The notes below the pieces were generated by a model. It was not told the DNA's origin and ran no database searches. It was given only the letters and a program-made list of their open reading frames with translations. Below are positions 48,853 to 57,737 of a stretch of DNA of 64,000 nt, in pieces. Position 1 is the first letter of the stretch, and each line of letters starts with the position of its first letter. The translations under genes were made by a program, and so were the position numbers. Source of the DNA: an uncultured Alphaproteobacteria bacterium (lineage in GTDB: Bacteria > Pseudomonadota > Alphaproteobacteria > Micavibrionales > Micavibrionaceae); assembly GCA_900696495.1 (NCBI GenBank), contig CAADGI010000014.1:186001-250000 (forward strand). The letters run 5' to 3'.

Positions 48853-48859
48853 TTTTTCA

Positions 48860-48987
48860 TTGTCACCCCGCGAAAGCGGGGGCCCAGACTTTTTTGCCAC
48901 TCTTTTTAACGGCAGGCCGCTTCGCGGCGCTTATGTTCCGGGTCCCCGTTCACGCTCGGCTTCGCCTCGCTGCCGGGGATGACATTA
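48860..48987. repeat. dispersed intergenic repeat, family A copy 2
   Basis: About 128 bases, the reverse complement of the repeat at 19907-20049. It shows CACCCCGCGAAAGCGGGGG at the left, CCGCTTCGCGG and TTATGTTCCGGGTCCCC in the middle, and CTCGCTGCCGGGGATGAC at the right. It touches the stop of the following minus-strand gene. Confidence 0.78.
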
Positions 48988-50001
48988 CAGCGCCGACGGG
49001 CTGGCCTTGTAGATATCAAAAATATCGATGATCTCGAGAATGCGCTCGATCTCGCGCTTGCATTGCAACGCGTGCTGCTTGCTGGAGACGGGCATGAACA
49101 TGGTCGATGGCTCGAACATGTCGCCCTTGCTCGGGATCATCATGAACACATATTTGCTCCGGAAAAAAACCGCCGTCAGCTCGGCCTTGCCGAAAACTTC
49201 CGAGGCTTCCGAAAGCTCCTTCAGCAATTTATCGCCGACCAGCAGCGCCGCGTCTTCCGGTTTGTCGGAAAAAACCACGAAGCGTTCCCACTCGGGATTT
49301 GCGGTCTTTATATGAACCTGCGACAGCCGCGCCCAGCGCGTGCCCGCCGAACGTTTCGCCATCGCGCGGTCGGCGGTAACAATCGTATGCCCTTCGAAAA
49401 CCTTGTGCGACGCTTCCAATAAAACAAAGATGCCCTTGAACACCGGCTCGGCCGAGCGTCCGGCGCGCAGCTGCGCCTCGCTGAAAATAACCTTGGCGCC
49501 CTTGTAGCTGCCCATGAAGCAATCTTCGGCCCTGTAGTAATCATGCGCGGGCACGACGCCGGTCTTGCCGATGACATCGCGCGGAATGCCGCGCGAGGGA
49601 TAGAATTTAAACCCGCCAAGCGCCTCGGCCATCTTGGGCATGAACAGTTTCTTGTAATCGCGCAGGTAATTTTTGATCGGCGCCTCGCTCCATGAATGCA
49701 TAAGAACAGGCACCAACAGGGCCGGGATCATGCATAGGGCGGCCCTGAACAGGTCGAATTCCACGAAGAAAAACCAGCCGAACGCCGCCGCCCCGAGCAG
49801 GGCCAGCGCCATGCCGAAACTCATGGTCATAAAGGCCCGGCTGCCGTGCTGGCGCATATAGCGCATGCGCATATTCTCGGATTCCTTAACCACTTCATCC
49901 AAAGCAGCCGTAAAGCGGCTTTCATCCACCCGGCGGATGGCTGAGAGGTCGGTGATCTGGGAAGGCTGGATTTCGTATTCGTCTTTCTTGGGCCCCATCA
50001 T
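48985..50001 (-). CDS. DUF3137 membrane protein
   Basis: 338 residues. Two hydrophobic segments close together (MSFGMALALLGAAAFGWFFFV and ALCMIPALLVPVLMH, about 58-105), then a soluble domain with AEDCFMGSYKGAKVIFSEAQL and VFKGIFVLLEASHKVFEGHTIVTAD. These match the DUF3137 family of inner-membrane proteins of unknown function. It ends inside the flanking repeat. Confidence 0.8.
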   Translation of the reverse strand: MMGPKKDEYEIQPSQITDLSAIRRVDESRFTAALDEVVKESENMRMRYMRQHGSRAFMTMSFGMALALLGAAAFGWFFFVEFDLFRAALCMIPALLVPVLMHSWSEAPIKNYLRDYKKLFMPKMAEALGGFKFYPSRGIPRDVIGKTGVVPAHDYYRAEDCFMGSYKGAKVIFSEAQLRAGRSAEPVFKGIFVLLEASHKVFEGHTIVTADRAMAKRSAGTRWARLSQVHIKTANPEWERFVVFSDKPEDAALLVGDKLLKELSEASEVFGKAELTAVFFRSKYVFMMIPSKGDMFEPSTMFMPVSSKQHALQCKREIERILEIIDIFDIYKASPSAL

Positions 50002-50060
50002 TTAAGGTTACAGGATTGCGCCTTTTCTGTCATCCGGGGACAGACCGTCCACAATTACGC

Positions 50061-50160
50061 CGTCACCCCAGCGAAGGCTGGGGTCCATTCATCCGTTTGT
50101 TCAGAGAAATGAACTATTATCCCCGGTCTTTCCATGGATCCCTGCCTCCGCAGGGATGAC
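50061..50160. repeat. palindromic repeat pair, family C
   Basis: Two hairpins facing opposite ways: CCCCAGCGAAGGCTGGGG with GTCA on its left, and ATGGATCCCTGCCTCCGCAG with GGGATGAC at the end. They share the frames GTCA-CCC and TGGATCCC-GGGATGAC with the copies at 57738 and 58121. Between DUF3137 and typA (divergent). Confidence 0.75.
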
Positions 50161-50260
50161 GTGGAAAGATTAATATAATTGCCGAAAAAGCTACCATTTT
50201 CCGTACTTTTCCTGTACAAAGCCCCCGTTTGTAAAAAAAGGCTTATTAGAGAGTGTTCAT

Positions 50261-52102
50261 ATGACCCGGCCCACCATCCGCAATATCGCGATCATCGCGC
50301 ACGTCGACCACGGCAAAACCACGTTGCTCGACTCGATCCTGAAGCAATCCGGCTCGTTCCGCGAGAACCAGCAGGTCGCCGAACGCGTCATGGACAGTAA
50401 CGATCTCGAAAAAGAGCGGGGCATCACCATTCTCGCGAAATGCACGTCCGTGAACTGGGACGGCGCGCGCATCAATATCGTCGACACGCCGGGCCACGCC
50501 GATTTCGGCGGCGAGGTCGAGCGTATCCTCAGTATGTGCGACGGCGTTATTCTTCTGTGCGACGCGGCTGAAGGCCCGTTGCCGCAGACGAAATTCGTGT
50601 TGTCCAAGGCGCTGGCGCTTGGCATCCGCCCGATCGTGATGATCAACAAGATCGACCGCGGCGACGCGCGCCCCGACGACGTGCTCAACGAAGTCTTCGA
50701 CCTGTTTGTGTCGCTGGACGCGAGTGAAGAGCAACTCGATTTCCCAATTCTCTACGCATCGGGCCGCGAAGGCTGGTGCACCGACAGCCTGGACGGCCCG
50801 CGCGAAAACCTGCACCCGCTGCTGGACCTCGTTCTCAAGCATGTGCCCGCGCCGAAAGTCGATGACAAGGCGCCGTTCTCCATGCTCGCCACGCTGCTTG
50901 AATCCGACCCGTTCCTCGGCCGCGTCCTGACCGGGAAGGTTTATAACGGCGAAGCGAAAGTGAACATGCAGGTTAATGCGCTCAGCCTCGACGGCAAGAA
51001 GGTTGAATCCTTCCGCCTGACGAAACTGCTGGCATTCGACGGTATCGAGCGCAAACCCATCGATGTGGCCTATGCGGGCGACATCATCTGCATCGCCGGC
51101 ATGGAAAAAACATCCGTCGCCGATACGATTGCCGATCCGTCCGTCACCACGCCGATCAAGTCGCAACCGATCGACCCGCCGACCATCGCGGTAACCATTA
51201 CCGTCAACACGTCGCCGCTCGCCGGAACCGAAGGCAAGAAACTGACCTCGACCATGATCCGCGACCGCCTGATGGCCGAAGCCGAAACCAACGTCGCGAT
51301 CAAGGTCAATGAAAATGCCGGGCGCGATGCGTTCGAACTGGCTGGCCGCGGCGAACTTCAGCTCGGTGTCCTGATCGAGACCATGCGCCGCGAGGGATTT
51401 GAGCTTTCCGTCTCGCGCCCGCGCGTCGTCATGAAAAAAGATGAAAACGGCCAGATGCAGGAGCCATATGAAGAAATCATCATCGACGTCGATGATGCGT
51501 ATTCCAGCACCGTCATCAATAAAATGAACATGCGCAAGGCGGAAATGACCGACATGCGCCCCTCCGGCCACGGCAAGACGCGCATTAAATTCCTCGCGCC
51601 GTCACGGGGTTTGATCGGTTACCGTTCCGAATTCCTGACCGATACGCGCGGCACGGGCCTCATGAACCGCCTGTTCTCGCACTATGGGCCCTATAAGGGC
51701 GATATCGAAGGCCGTCGCAACGGCGCCCTCATTTCCACGGACCAGGGCGAAGCGGTTGCCTACGCGATCTTCAACCTGCAGGACCGCGGCTTCATGTTCA
51801 TCGGCCACGGCGAGAAGGTTTACCAGGGCATGGTCGTCGGCGAGCACAGCCGCGACAATGATCTCGAGATCAACGTGCTGAAGGGCAAGAAGCTGACGAA
51901 CGTCCGCGCCTCCGGCGCCGATGAGGCCGTCATTCTCGTGCCGCCGCGCCGCATGACGCTCGAGGAAATGATGTCATACATCAACGACGACGAACTCGTT
52001 GAAGTGACGCCGAAAAGCCTCCGCCTGCGCAAGGCCCTGCTGACCTCGAACGAGCGCGAAATCGCCAAAAAGAGAGAAAAAGCTGCCGCTGCGGCGCAGT
52101 AA
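50261..52102 (+). CDS. typA: ribosome-associated GTPase TypA/BipA
   Basis: 613 residues, full length. G-domain motifs IAHVDHGKTTLLD, ITILAKCTSV (switch I), DTPGHADFGGEVERIL and NKIDR are intact. Domain V-type region and the TypA C-terminal domain (LAPSRGLIGYRSEFLTDTRG) follow, with the C-terminal tail KKREKAAAAAQ. It helps large-subunit assembly and translation under stress, including cold. AGAGTGTTCAT lies before the start. Confidence 0.95.
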   Translation: MTRPTIRNIAIIAHVDHGKTTLLDSILKQSGSFRENQQVAERVMDSNDLEKERGITILAKCTSVNWDGARINIVDTPGHADFGGEVERILSMCDGVILLCDAAEGPLPQTKFVLSKALALGIRPIVMINKIDRGDARPDDVLNEVFDLFVSLDASEEQLDFPILYASGREGWCTDSLDGPRENLHPLLDLVLKHVPAPKVDDKAPFSMLATLLESDPFLGRVLTGKVYNGEAKVNMQVNALSLDGKKVESFRLTKLLAFDGIERKPIDVAYAGDIICIAGMEKTSVADTIADPSVTTPIKSQPIDPPTIAVTITVNTSPLAGTEGKKLTSTMIRDRLMAEAETNVAIKVNENAGRDAFELAGRGELQLGVLIETMRREGFELSVSRPRVVMKKDENGQMQEPYEEIIIDVDDAYSSTVINKMNMRKAEMTDMRPSGHGKTRIKFLAPSRGLIGYRSEFLTDTRGTGLMNRLFSHYGPYKGDIEGRRNGALISTDQGEAVAYAIFNLQDRGFMFIGHGEKVYQGMVVGEHSRDNDLEINVLKGKKLTNVRASGADEAVILVPPRRMTLEEMMSYINDDELVEVTPKSLRLRKALLTSNEREIAKKREKAAAAAQ

Positions 52103-52118
52103 ATTCCCTAAATGCTTT

Positions 52119-52164
52119 CCCCGCGAAAGCGGGGATATTCCTAAGGCCCCCGCTTTCGCGGGGG
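52119..52164. repeat. pair of opposed GC palindromes after typA
   Basis: CCCCGCGAAAGCGGGG (52119-52134) and CCCCCGCTTTCGCGGGGG (52147-52164) are inverted versions of one hairpin. They resemble family C palindromes and may also stop transcription after typA; there is no T-run. Confidence 0.7.
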
Positions 52165-52215
52165 AGACAGTTTAGGCCTTGAAAGAATGTTTTCCCGGTC
52201 CAGATCGTATATAAT

Positions 52216-52584
52216 ATGGATATGACCCGGATATTGACCTTATTGGCGTTTCTGTTGATTTTCACGGCTGCCCCGGCTTTTGCCGACACGGTCGTCAAGC
52301 GGGGCAACACTACCTATATCTATAAAGGCGACAAGCCGCCGATCGTCATCGATACCGGCAAGCGGAAATACATCATTTCATCCGACTCGGAAAAGATGCG
52401 CGAGATTCTTCTGCGCGCCGACCGCATCAAAGTTGTGCGCAGGAAGAAAGACTGGCGCGAGGATTACTACGGGAATTATTACCGCCATCATAAAAACATC
52501 CGCGACCACGAAGACGATCCCCACAGCACGTCTTATTATTCCGGTTATGGCGCCGGTTATCTTCTGAAAAAAGACCGCGACTAG
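52216..52584 (+). CDS. small exported hypothetical protein
   Basis: 122 residues. Signal peptide (ILTLLAFLLIFTAAPAFA), then a basic mature part (VVKRGNTTYIYKGDKPPIVID) and a Tyr- and His-rich tail (YYGNYYRHHKN, then YYSGYGAGY). Probable periplasmic or surface protein; no family known. Confidence 0.7.
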   Translation: MDMTRILTLLAFLLIFTAAPAFADTVVKRGNTTYIYKGDKPPIVIDTGKRKYIISSDSEKMREILLRADRIKVVRRKKDWREDYYGNYYRHHKNIRDHEDDPHSTSYYSGYGAGYLLKKDRD

Positions 52585-52697
52585 GAATAAATCCATCTCC
52601 TGAAAATAAACGAAGGGTTAAAAATTCTGCCGCGTACAAATTGCGTGGAAAGAAACAATCAAGCTTTTCCCGTTTGTACTCGATAGGAGATTTACGC

Positions 52698-53189
52698 ATG
52701 ACTTTCAAAAAACTCGCCCTCGCAGGAGCATTTCTCGCGCCGCTGGCTTTCGCCCAGCCCGCCGAAGCGGGCGAATATTGCCGCGAATACCAGAAATCCA
52801 TCCGCGTCGGCGGCCACATCGAATCCGGCTACGGCACGGCCTGCATGCAGCCTGACGGATCGTGGATGATCGTATCGACGCGCGGCACGGTCGACCCGTT
52901 CGACGATCTGCGCCGCCAGAATGTCGTCCTCGTCACCGACCAGCGCCCGGTTTACTACAATTACGGCCCGTCCTTCCGGCCCGTGACCTATTACCCGCGC
53001 AAGCATCACCACTATAACAATTACTATTACGGCCGCCCCAATTCCGGCCTGTCGCTCAGCTTCATCTTCGATGACGACGACAACCGCCGCCGCTGGAATA
53101 ACCGCGGCTGGGACCGCGATGACCGCTGGCGCGGTCGCGGGCACGGCCATAACGACCGCCGCCATGGCGGCAGGCACGGCCGCGATTAA
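52698..53189 (+). CDS. exported hypothetical protein with His/Arg-rich tail
   Basis: 163 residues from the ATG at 52698 (AGGAGA upstream; the frame is open to 52641). Signal peptide LALAGAFLAPLAFAQPAEA. The mature part has GEYCREYQKSIRVGGHIESG and YGTACMQPDGSWMIV, a pattern found in small exported alphaproteobacterial proteins. The tail is extremely rich in Arg, Asp, Gly and His. Function unknown. Confidence 0.75.
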   Translation: MTFKKLALAGAFLAPLAFAQPAEAGEYCREYQKSIRVGGHIESGYGTACMQPDGSWMIVSTRGTVDPFDDLRRQNVVLVTDQRPVYYNYGPSFRPVTYYPRKHHHYNNYYYGRPNSGLSLSFIFDDDDNRRRWNNRGWDRDDRWRGRGHGHNDRRHGGRHGRD

Positions 53190-53252
53190 ACAAGTTCCCC
53201 CGGGGAAGCCGGCCCCACACTCATTGGCACTCATCGGCTTCCCTCTCTCTGG

Positions 53253-53287
53253 CGCTCCCGCTGCTTCCCCGGCGGGGGCGTTTTTTT
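53253..53287 (+). terminator. intrinsic terminator
   Basis: CGCTCCCGC and GCGGGGGCG (with one G-T pair) followed by seven T, 64 bases after the 52698 gene. Confidence 0.7.
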
Positions 53288-53298
53288 GCCCGAAAGAT

Positions 53299-53333
53299 AA
53301 CCGGCCCGTCCTCAAGGGACAGGGCCGGTTTTT
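53299..53333. terminator. bidirectional intrinsic terminator
   Basis: AACCGGCCC (53299-53307) and GGGCCGGTT (53322-53330), with inner pairing GTCC/GGAC and T-run. It lies between convergent genes and probably serves both. Confidence 0.7.
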
Positions 53334-53360
53334 CGGGGCAGGGTAGAACTTGATGAATGC

Positions 53361-53861
53361 TTAGGCGGCTTCCTGCATCGCCTCGCGGTTGATGCCGCCC
53401 TCGGCCAGGTCACTGAGACGGCGGTCGGTCGCGCGCTCCTCTTCCAGCGTTTCAGCGAGGATGGACGCGGCTTCCATGTGGCCCAGCGTGTTGGCCAGCG
53501 AAATCAGCGATCCATAAGCGGCGATTTCATAGTGCTCGACTTTCTGCGCGGCGGTGATCATCGCGGCGTCGCGCACCGGGCCCTCGTCCGTGTTCTTGAT
53601 CAGCTCTTCAGCCTCGGTGATCAGGCCTTTCATCGCTTCGCACTTTTCCGATTTTTCTTTGATGGAAAGAAGCTCGAAAATCTTTTCAATGCGGCGGACC
53701 TGGCCTTCCGTCTCCTCAAGGTGGCTGCGGAAACCTTCCGCGAGACGGGGGTCGGTGGCTTTTTCGGCCATCTTCGGCAGCGCTTTCGTCAGCTGCTGCT
53801 CACCGTTATAAATGTCAAAGAGTTCATCTTCGAATAGCTCTTCCAGGTTCTTCATTTTCAT
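53361..53861 (-). CDS. ferritin-like DUF892 protein (YciF-like)
   Basis: 166 residues from the ATG at 53861 preceded by AGGAGAAG. Four-helix ferritin-like bundle with EDELFDIYNGEQQLTKALPKM, then HLEETEGQVRRIEKIF and AAQKVEHYEIAAYGSL, where Glu and His residues form a di-iron-like site. LAETLEEERATDRRLSDLAEG is the last helix. Stress-linked in other bacteria; the biochemical role is not settled. Confidence 0.9.
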   Translation of the reverse strand: MKMKNLEELFEDELFDIYNGEQQLTKALPKMAEKATDPRLAEGFRSHLEETEGQVRRIEKIFELLSIKEKSEKCEAMKGLITEAEELIKNTDEGPVRDAAMITAAQKVEHYEIAAYGSLISLANTLGHMEAASILAETLEEERATDRRLSDLAEGGINREAMQEAA

Positions 53862-54075
53862 GTTTCTTCTCCTGCATGGGGTTATCTCTATCGCCAACGG
53901 GCAGGGGGGCGAAAAGTTTCATGGCCCCGGAAAGACCCTGAAAAAGGGCTGAAAACCCCCGTTTTTAGCCAAAAAAGCGTGAAAAACCCTTATTTTATGC
54001 ATTTACAACCCCCTTTCTTTGGGCTGTAATACCGTCAATTACAGGATTTTTCACAACGAAGGAAAGGTGCTCACC

Positions 54076-54369
54076 ATGGCAACACAACCGACTATTACCC
54101 TTAAGCAAATCTCTGCTGATCTCGCCGACAAGCATGGCCTGTCGAAAAAGCAGGTCCAGGAAGTTATGGACGACATGATTACGCTGTTCGGCAAGAACCT
54201 GAAAAAGGGTAACCGCATCCGTATTCCGGGCCTCGGCATCCTCCAGGTGAAGCAAACCAAAGCCCGCCAGGGCCGTAACCCGGCGACCGGCGAAACCATC
54301 CAGATCCCCGCGAAGAAAAAAGTTGCCTTCCGCGTGGCGAAAGATCTGAAAGAGTCGGTCCTGAAATAA
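54076..54369 (+). CDS. HU-family DNA-binding protein
   Basis: 97 residues from the ATG at 54076 (GAAGGAAAGG upstream). The HU/IHF fold is clear: LKQISADLADKHGLSKKQV at the N-terminus, GKNLKKGNRIRIPGLGILQV and the DNA-binding arm QGRNPATGETIQIPAKKKVAFR. Its N-terminus differs from the usual HU. Nucleoid-associated protein. A strong terminator follows. Confidence 0.9.
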   Translation: MATQPTITLKQISADLADKHGLSKKQVQEVMDDMITLFGKNLKKGNRIRIPGLGILQVKQTKARQGRNPATGETIQIPAKKKVAFRVAKDLKESVLK

Positions 54370-54391
54370 GAGACTCTCCTTCGAATGCGAA

Positions 54392-54420
54392 AACGGCGGC
54401 CGAATGCGCCGCCGTTTTTT
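54392..54420 (+). terminator. intrinsic terminator after the HU gene
   Basis: AACGGCGGC (54392-54400) and GCCGCCGTT (54408-54416), with a seven-base loop and six T. Confidence 0.88.
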
Positions 54421-54425
54421 ATTCT

Positions 54426-54583
54426 GTCATTGCGAGGCTGAAAGCCGAAGCAATCCAGAAAACTATTTAACCACAGCGATCACAGCGAATACACAGGAGC
54501 TTGAAGCGCAAAACGCGCTGTGATTTCGCCTGTGGCCGCTGTGGTAAAATGGATTGCTTCGTCACTACGTTCCTCGCAATGAC
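54426..54583. repeat. palindromic repeat, family B copy 2, with nested element
   Basis: Outer arms GTCATTGCGAG and CTCGCAATGAC with inner GAAGCAATCCAG and TGGATTGCTTC, as in the copy at 27432. The loop, only a dozen bases there, is replaced here by about 80 bases carrying their own palindrome: ACCACAGCG (54470-54478) and CGCTGTGGT (54537-54545), with CACAGG and CCTGTG inside. It lies between the HU terminator and prmB. Confidence 0.85.
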
Positions 54584-54586
54584 GAG

Positions 54587-55465
54587 TTAAACAAAATCTT
54601 TTTTCCTGAGCCAGTAAACCTCGCCCTCGCTGTTTTCGGTCTCCAGCCACAGGAAGGGCAGGTGAGGCCAGGCCTTTTCGACATTATCCTTGCCGCGCCC
54701 GATCTCGCACAGAAGCCCGCCCTTTTCGGTCAGGTGCGCGGGCGCCTGTTCCATGATCCTGCGAACGATATCGAGGCCGTCTTCACCGCACAGGCCCAGC
54801 GCCATTTCCGGCTCGAATTTATGCTCCGGCGGCAAATCGTCCATCCCGGCCTGATCGACATAAGGCGGGTTGGTGATGATAAGGTCGTATTTTTTGCCCT
54901 CAAGCGGCTCGAACAGGTCGCCGTTATAAAGCGTGATGCAATCCTCGAGCCCGTGCTCCTTCACATTTCGTTTTGCAACTTCGAAAGCGCCAGGCGAAAG
55001 CTCCACCGCGTCGATATGCGCTTCCGGGTAAACATGCGCGGCGAGAATGGCAAGGCAGCCGGAACCGGTGCAAAGATCAAGAACATTTTTAATTTGCTTC
55101 GGAAATCCCGGCGGTTCAAACCCGTCTTCATGGTTGATGAGTTCAGCGATAAAGGAGCGGGGAACGATCACGCGCTCATCGACATAAAACGGCAACCCCT
55201 GCAAATAGGTTTTGTTAAAGAGGTAAGGGGCAGGGATGCGTTTTTCGATCCGGGTCTTGACAAGGCTTTCAATATTCTCTTCCTCGGCTTTCGTCAGTTC
55301 GCGTGGCCAGATTTCCTCGAGCACGGCATCGACCGGGTAGCCGAGCGCCTCCATCGCGATAAAGGCGGCTTCGTCAAAGGAATTATCCGTTCCATGGCCG
55401 AATACGAGGCCCGCCTCGTCGAAGCGTTCCGCTGCATTCTCAATCACTTGGCCCAAGGTTTTCAT
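54587..55465 (-). CDS. prmB: ribosomal protein L3 glutamine methyltransferase
   Basis: 292 residues. The PrmB-type N-terminal domain ends in RIPAPYLFNKTYLQGLPFYV, followed by VPRSFIAELI. The SAM fold has VLDLCTGSGCLAILAA and the catalytic NPPY is in LIITNPPYVDQAG. The N5-glutamine target in PrmB is L3; PrmA/PrmC-type alternatives fit less well because of the YLFN and PRSF segments. The stop abuts the repeat. Confidence 0.9.
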   Translation of the reverse strand: MKTLGQVIENAAERFDEAGLVFGHGTDNSFDEAAFIAMEALGYPVDAVLEEIWPRELTKAEEENIESLVKTRIEKRIPAPYLFNKTYLQGLPFYVDERVIVPRSFIAELINHEDGFEPPGFPKQIKNVLDLCTGSGCLAILAAHVYPEAHIDAVELSPGAFEVAKRNVKEHGLEDCITLYNGDLFEPLEGKKYDLIITNPPYVDQAGMDDLPPEHKFEPEMALGLCGEDGLDIVRRIMEQAPAHLTEKGGLLCEIGRGKDNVEKAWPHLPFLWLETENSEGEVYWLRKKDFV

Positions 55466-55529
55466 GCCGCATGAAATAGCATACTGGCCGCGTATTGACT
55501 ACAGGAACCCTGCGGCCCAGTTTTATAAA

Positions 55530-56165
55530 ATGAAAACAGCGTTTTTATTGATCCCGGCGCTTATGCTGGCCGCCTGCGCGCAGGTCACGGCGACGCGCGG
55601 CTCCAGCTTTACCGACCCGGCTTTTGCCGGCGGAAGATTTTCTTCGCTGGTGATCGATGCCCGTACCGGGTCGCTGACCGAGCGCGAGTCCATCGAAAGA
55701 AGCGCCGCCGCGGAGGCGCAGCGCATCGGCATCCCGGCCACGGCCTCGATCGATATCGTGCCGCCGACGCGCGACACCGGCGAGCAGGCCCGCCGCCGCA
55801 AGATCATGAACACGGGCGCCGCCGCTGTTCTTGAAATCCGCCCGCGTGAAAAACAGATCGTCCGCGATTACATTCCCGGCACCCGCTACCGCGACAGCGC
55901 CTGGCATCACCGCGGCTGGCGCCATGGCCGCCACGGCTATGACCATCCGTTTTATTTTGACGATCCGCCCTTGATTCTCGAGGAACCGGAATCGCATTAC
56001 GAGGCAATTCTTTTCACCCTGCCGCATTACCGGAAGGCATGGGCGGGGGATCTTGCGACACGGGGGCCGACAGGCATGGGCTTCGATGAGGTCGCGGCGA
56101 ATTACGGGCGCGAACTGATCGAACGCCTCGCGGCGGATGGCCTGCTTGCCGCGCCCGCGCCGTGA
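55530..56165 (+). CDS. lipoprotein of unknown function
   Basis: 211 residues from the ATG at 55530; the upstream frame to 55464 overlaps prmB and lacks a ribosome site. Lipoprotein signal: LLIPALMLAACAQ with lipobox LAAC. The mature part resembles DUF4136-like lipoproteins (SSLVIDARTGSLTERESIERS, then AAVLEIRPREKQIV). A His- and Arg-rich stretch (HHRGWRHGRHGYDH) may bind metal. Role unknown. Confidence 0.75.
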   Translation: MKTAFLLIPALMLAACAQVTATRGSSFTDPAFAGGRFSSLVIDARTGSLTERESIERSAAAEAQRIGIPATASIDIVPPTRDTGEQARRRKIMNTGAAAVLEIRPREKQIVRDYIPGTRYRDSAWHHRGWRHGRHGYDHPFYFDDPPLILEEPESHYEAILFTLPHYRKAWAGDLATRGPTGMGFDEVAANYGRELIERLAADGLLAAPAP

Positions 56166-56231
56166 AAGGGAACCAATTGCGTATCCGCCTATTAATGTGT
56201 ATAGAGAGATCAGATGAAAAATGGAGCAGAA

Positions 56232-56732
56232 ATGAAAAAATCCCTGTTATTGACGGCTGTTCTTGTTAGCGCAATGTCCGGCGCGGCGATGGCCGCGACA
56301 GAAAAAACCGTGACCTTCAACGATCCCGAAGGGCTCGAAACCGGCACGGCGATTCTGACCGATACCGGCAACGGCTTGTTGATTAAATTGAACCTGCGCA
56401 ATCTGCCGCCGGGGCAGCATGCCTTCCACATTCATGAGAACGGCATTTGCGACGGCGCGGCGAAATTTGAATCAGCCGGCGCGCATTACAATCCCGACGG
56501 CGACGAGCACGGCTATCATGCGCCGGAAGGTCATCACGAGGGTGACATGCCGAACCTGACCGTTCTTCCGGACGGCACGCTGGACACGGAGATTTTCAAC
56601 GAAGAGGCCGATCTGGATGAAATGCTCGCGGATAACGGCACGACGCTGATGATCCACGAAAAAGCCGACGATTATAAAACCCAGCCATCCGGCAATGCCG
56701 GCGGCCGCATTGCCTGCGCGGTTGTGAAATAA
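56232..56732 (+). CDS. periplasmic Cu/Zn superoxide dismutase family protein
   Basis: 166 residues from the ATG at 56232 with GGAG upstream (an ATG at 56214 is also in frame). Signal peptide LLLTAVLVSAMSGAAMA. Copper ligands in HAFHIHENGIC, zinc loop AGAHYNPDGDEHGYHAPEGHHEGDMPN, then the C-terminal MIHEKADDY and NAGGRIACAVV, with the disulfide Cys pair. All metal ligands seem present. It removes superoxide in the periplasm. Confidence 0.92.
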   Translation: MKKSLLLTAVLVSAMSGAAMAATEKTVTFNDPEGLETGTAILTDTGNGLLIKLNLRNLPPGQHAFHIHENGICDGAAKFESAGAHYNPDGDEHGYHAPEGHHEGDMPNLTVLPDGTLDTEIFNEEADLDEMLADNGTTLMIHEKADDYKTQPSGNAGGRIACAVVK

Positions 56733-56755
56733 AGGCTTCAAATGAATTCCTGAAA

Positions 56756-56827
56756 TAAAAAGCTCCCGCAATCCGTGAGGATCGCGGGAGCCGTCAAGAT
56801 AAAAACAATTTATTCGTGAGAATAAAT
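56756..56827 (-). other. hairpins after the SOD gene
   Basis: GCTCCCGC and GCGGGAGC (56762-56791) form a hairpin. Its T-run lies on the minus strand, not the plus. A second perfect inverted repeat, ATTTATTC-GTGA-GAATAAAT, is at 56808-56827. This may be a terminator for minus-strand transcription in a region without a minus gene. The rest of the gap to 57011 shows nothing else. Confidence 0.35.
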
Positions 56828-57011
56828 CATTTCTTATCTATGTTTTTCCAACGGGCCTGCGCCTAAAAGGTTTCAGTTTTTTTTAAAAAATTTTATGCAG
56901 TTTTATCAAGTAGTTCGCGCGGTAAATGAAGGATCGCGCCTTCCGCGCTTGCCGCCCGCCGCCGCCCGGATTATAATGAGAGAGTAATCATTCAACGCGG
57001 GAGGTTTGCTT

Positions 57012-57236
57012 ATGGCGATCAACTATCTTGAACTGATTGACGGCATGAAATTCCCGGCCACGCGCGCCGAGATCGTGGAATACGCGATTGAAAACGACGC
57101 GTCTCATGAGGCTTTGGATGCCTTCCGCGCGATGCCGCAGCAGCATTTCCCGACCCTCGCGCATGTCAGCCGCGCCATCGGCCTCTTCGACCGCCTTCCC
57201 GGCGACCTCGACGTCCAGAGCCAGCAGGCGGATTAA
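57012..57236 (+). CDS. small conserved protein, DUF2795-like
   Basis: 74 residues with GGGAGG before the ATG. FPATRAEIVEYAIENDASHEALDAFRAMPQQHF fits the short DUF2795 pattern (FPATKxDIVxxA, then LxxLPxxxY). Role unknown. It ends three bases before the convergent next gene. Confidence 0.68.
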   Translation: MAINYLELIDGMKFPATRAEIVEYAIENDASHEALDAFRAMPQQHFPTLAHVSRAIGLFDRLPGDLDVQSQQAD

Positions 57237-57239
57237 GCG

Positions 57240-57716
57240 CTACAGCCAGCGCCGGACTTCATCCTTGTAATCGGTATAAACGGTGCCGAATTTTTCGCTG
57301 AGATAATTCTCTTCCGGCACGATGACGCGCTGGTCGAGGATGTAGAACAGCACGAAACCCAGCAGCAGCATCGCCGGCGCGTCGGCCAGCAGCGACAGGC
57401 CGATATAGCCCGCCATGAACGCGACATACATCGGGTTGCGGCTGTATTGATAGGGCCCGCTCGTGACGATCGCCGTCGCCGGCTGGTTCGGCGGCACCGG
57501 CGTGCCCGCAATGTCGAACAACTTCTTCGCCCACGCGATAATGCCGAAGCAGGTGAGCAGGAGAACGAGGCCGAGCCACCCCCACGCGTGCCCGAAATTC
57601 ACCGGGAACAGAAAGTCGAGCACGATCCCCGCGATCACGTGCAGGAAAATCAAGATCGGCGGCAGCATGATGACGTTGGGGGTGTCTGGTTTTTGCTCTG
57701 TTTTTTCTTCGGTCAT
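57240..57716 (-). CDS. isoprenylcysteine carboxyl methyltransferase-family membrane protein
   Basis: 158 residues with about four helices. The conserved C-terminal block is VTSGPYQYSRNPMYVAFMAGYIGLSLLA and then EENYLSEKFGTVYTDYKDEVRRWL, the signature of ICMT/PEMT-like SAM-dependent membrane methyltransferases. The bacterial substrate is unknown. Confidence 0.88.
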   Translation of the reverse strand: MTEEKTEQKPDTPNVIMLPPILIFLHVIAGIVLDFLFPVNFGHAWGWLGLVLLLTCFGIIAWAKKLFDIAGTPVPPNQPATAIVTSGPYQYSRNPMYVAFMAGYIGLSLLADAPAMLLLGFVLFYILDQRVIVPEENYLSEKFGTVYTDYKDEVRRWL

Positions 57717-57737
57717 TTTCCCTCCACTTCCGATTTT

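Noticed and set aside
50246-51571. 441-codon open frame antisense to typA
   Set aside because: Shadow frame; no ribosome site and composition typical of antisense GC-rich frames.
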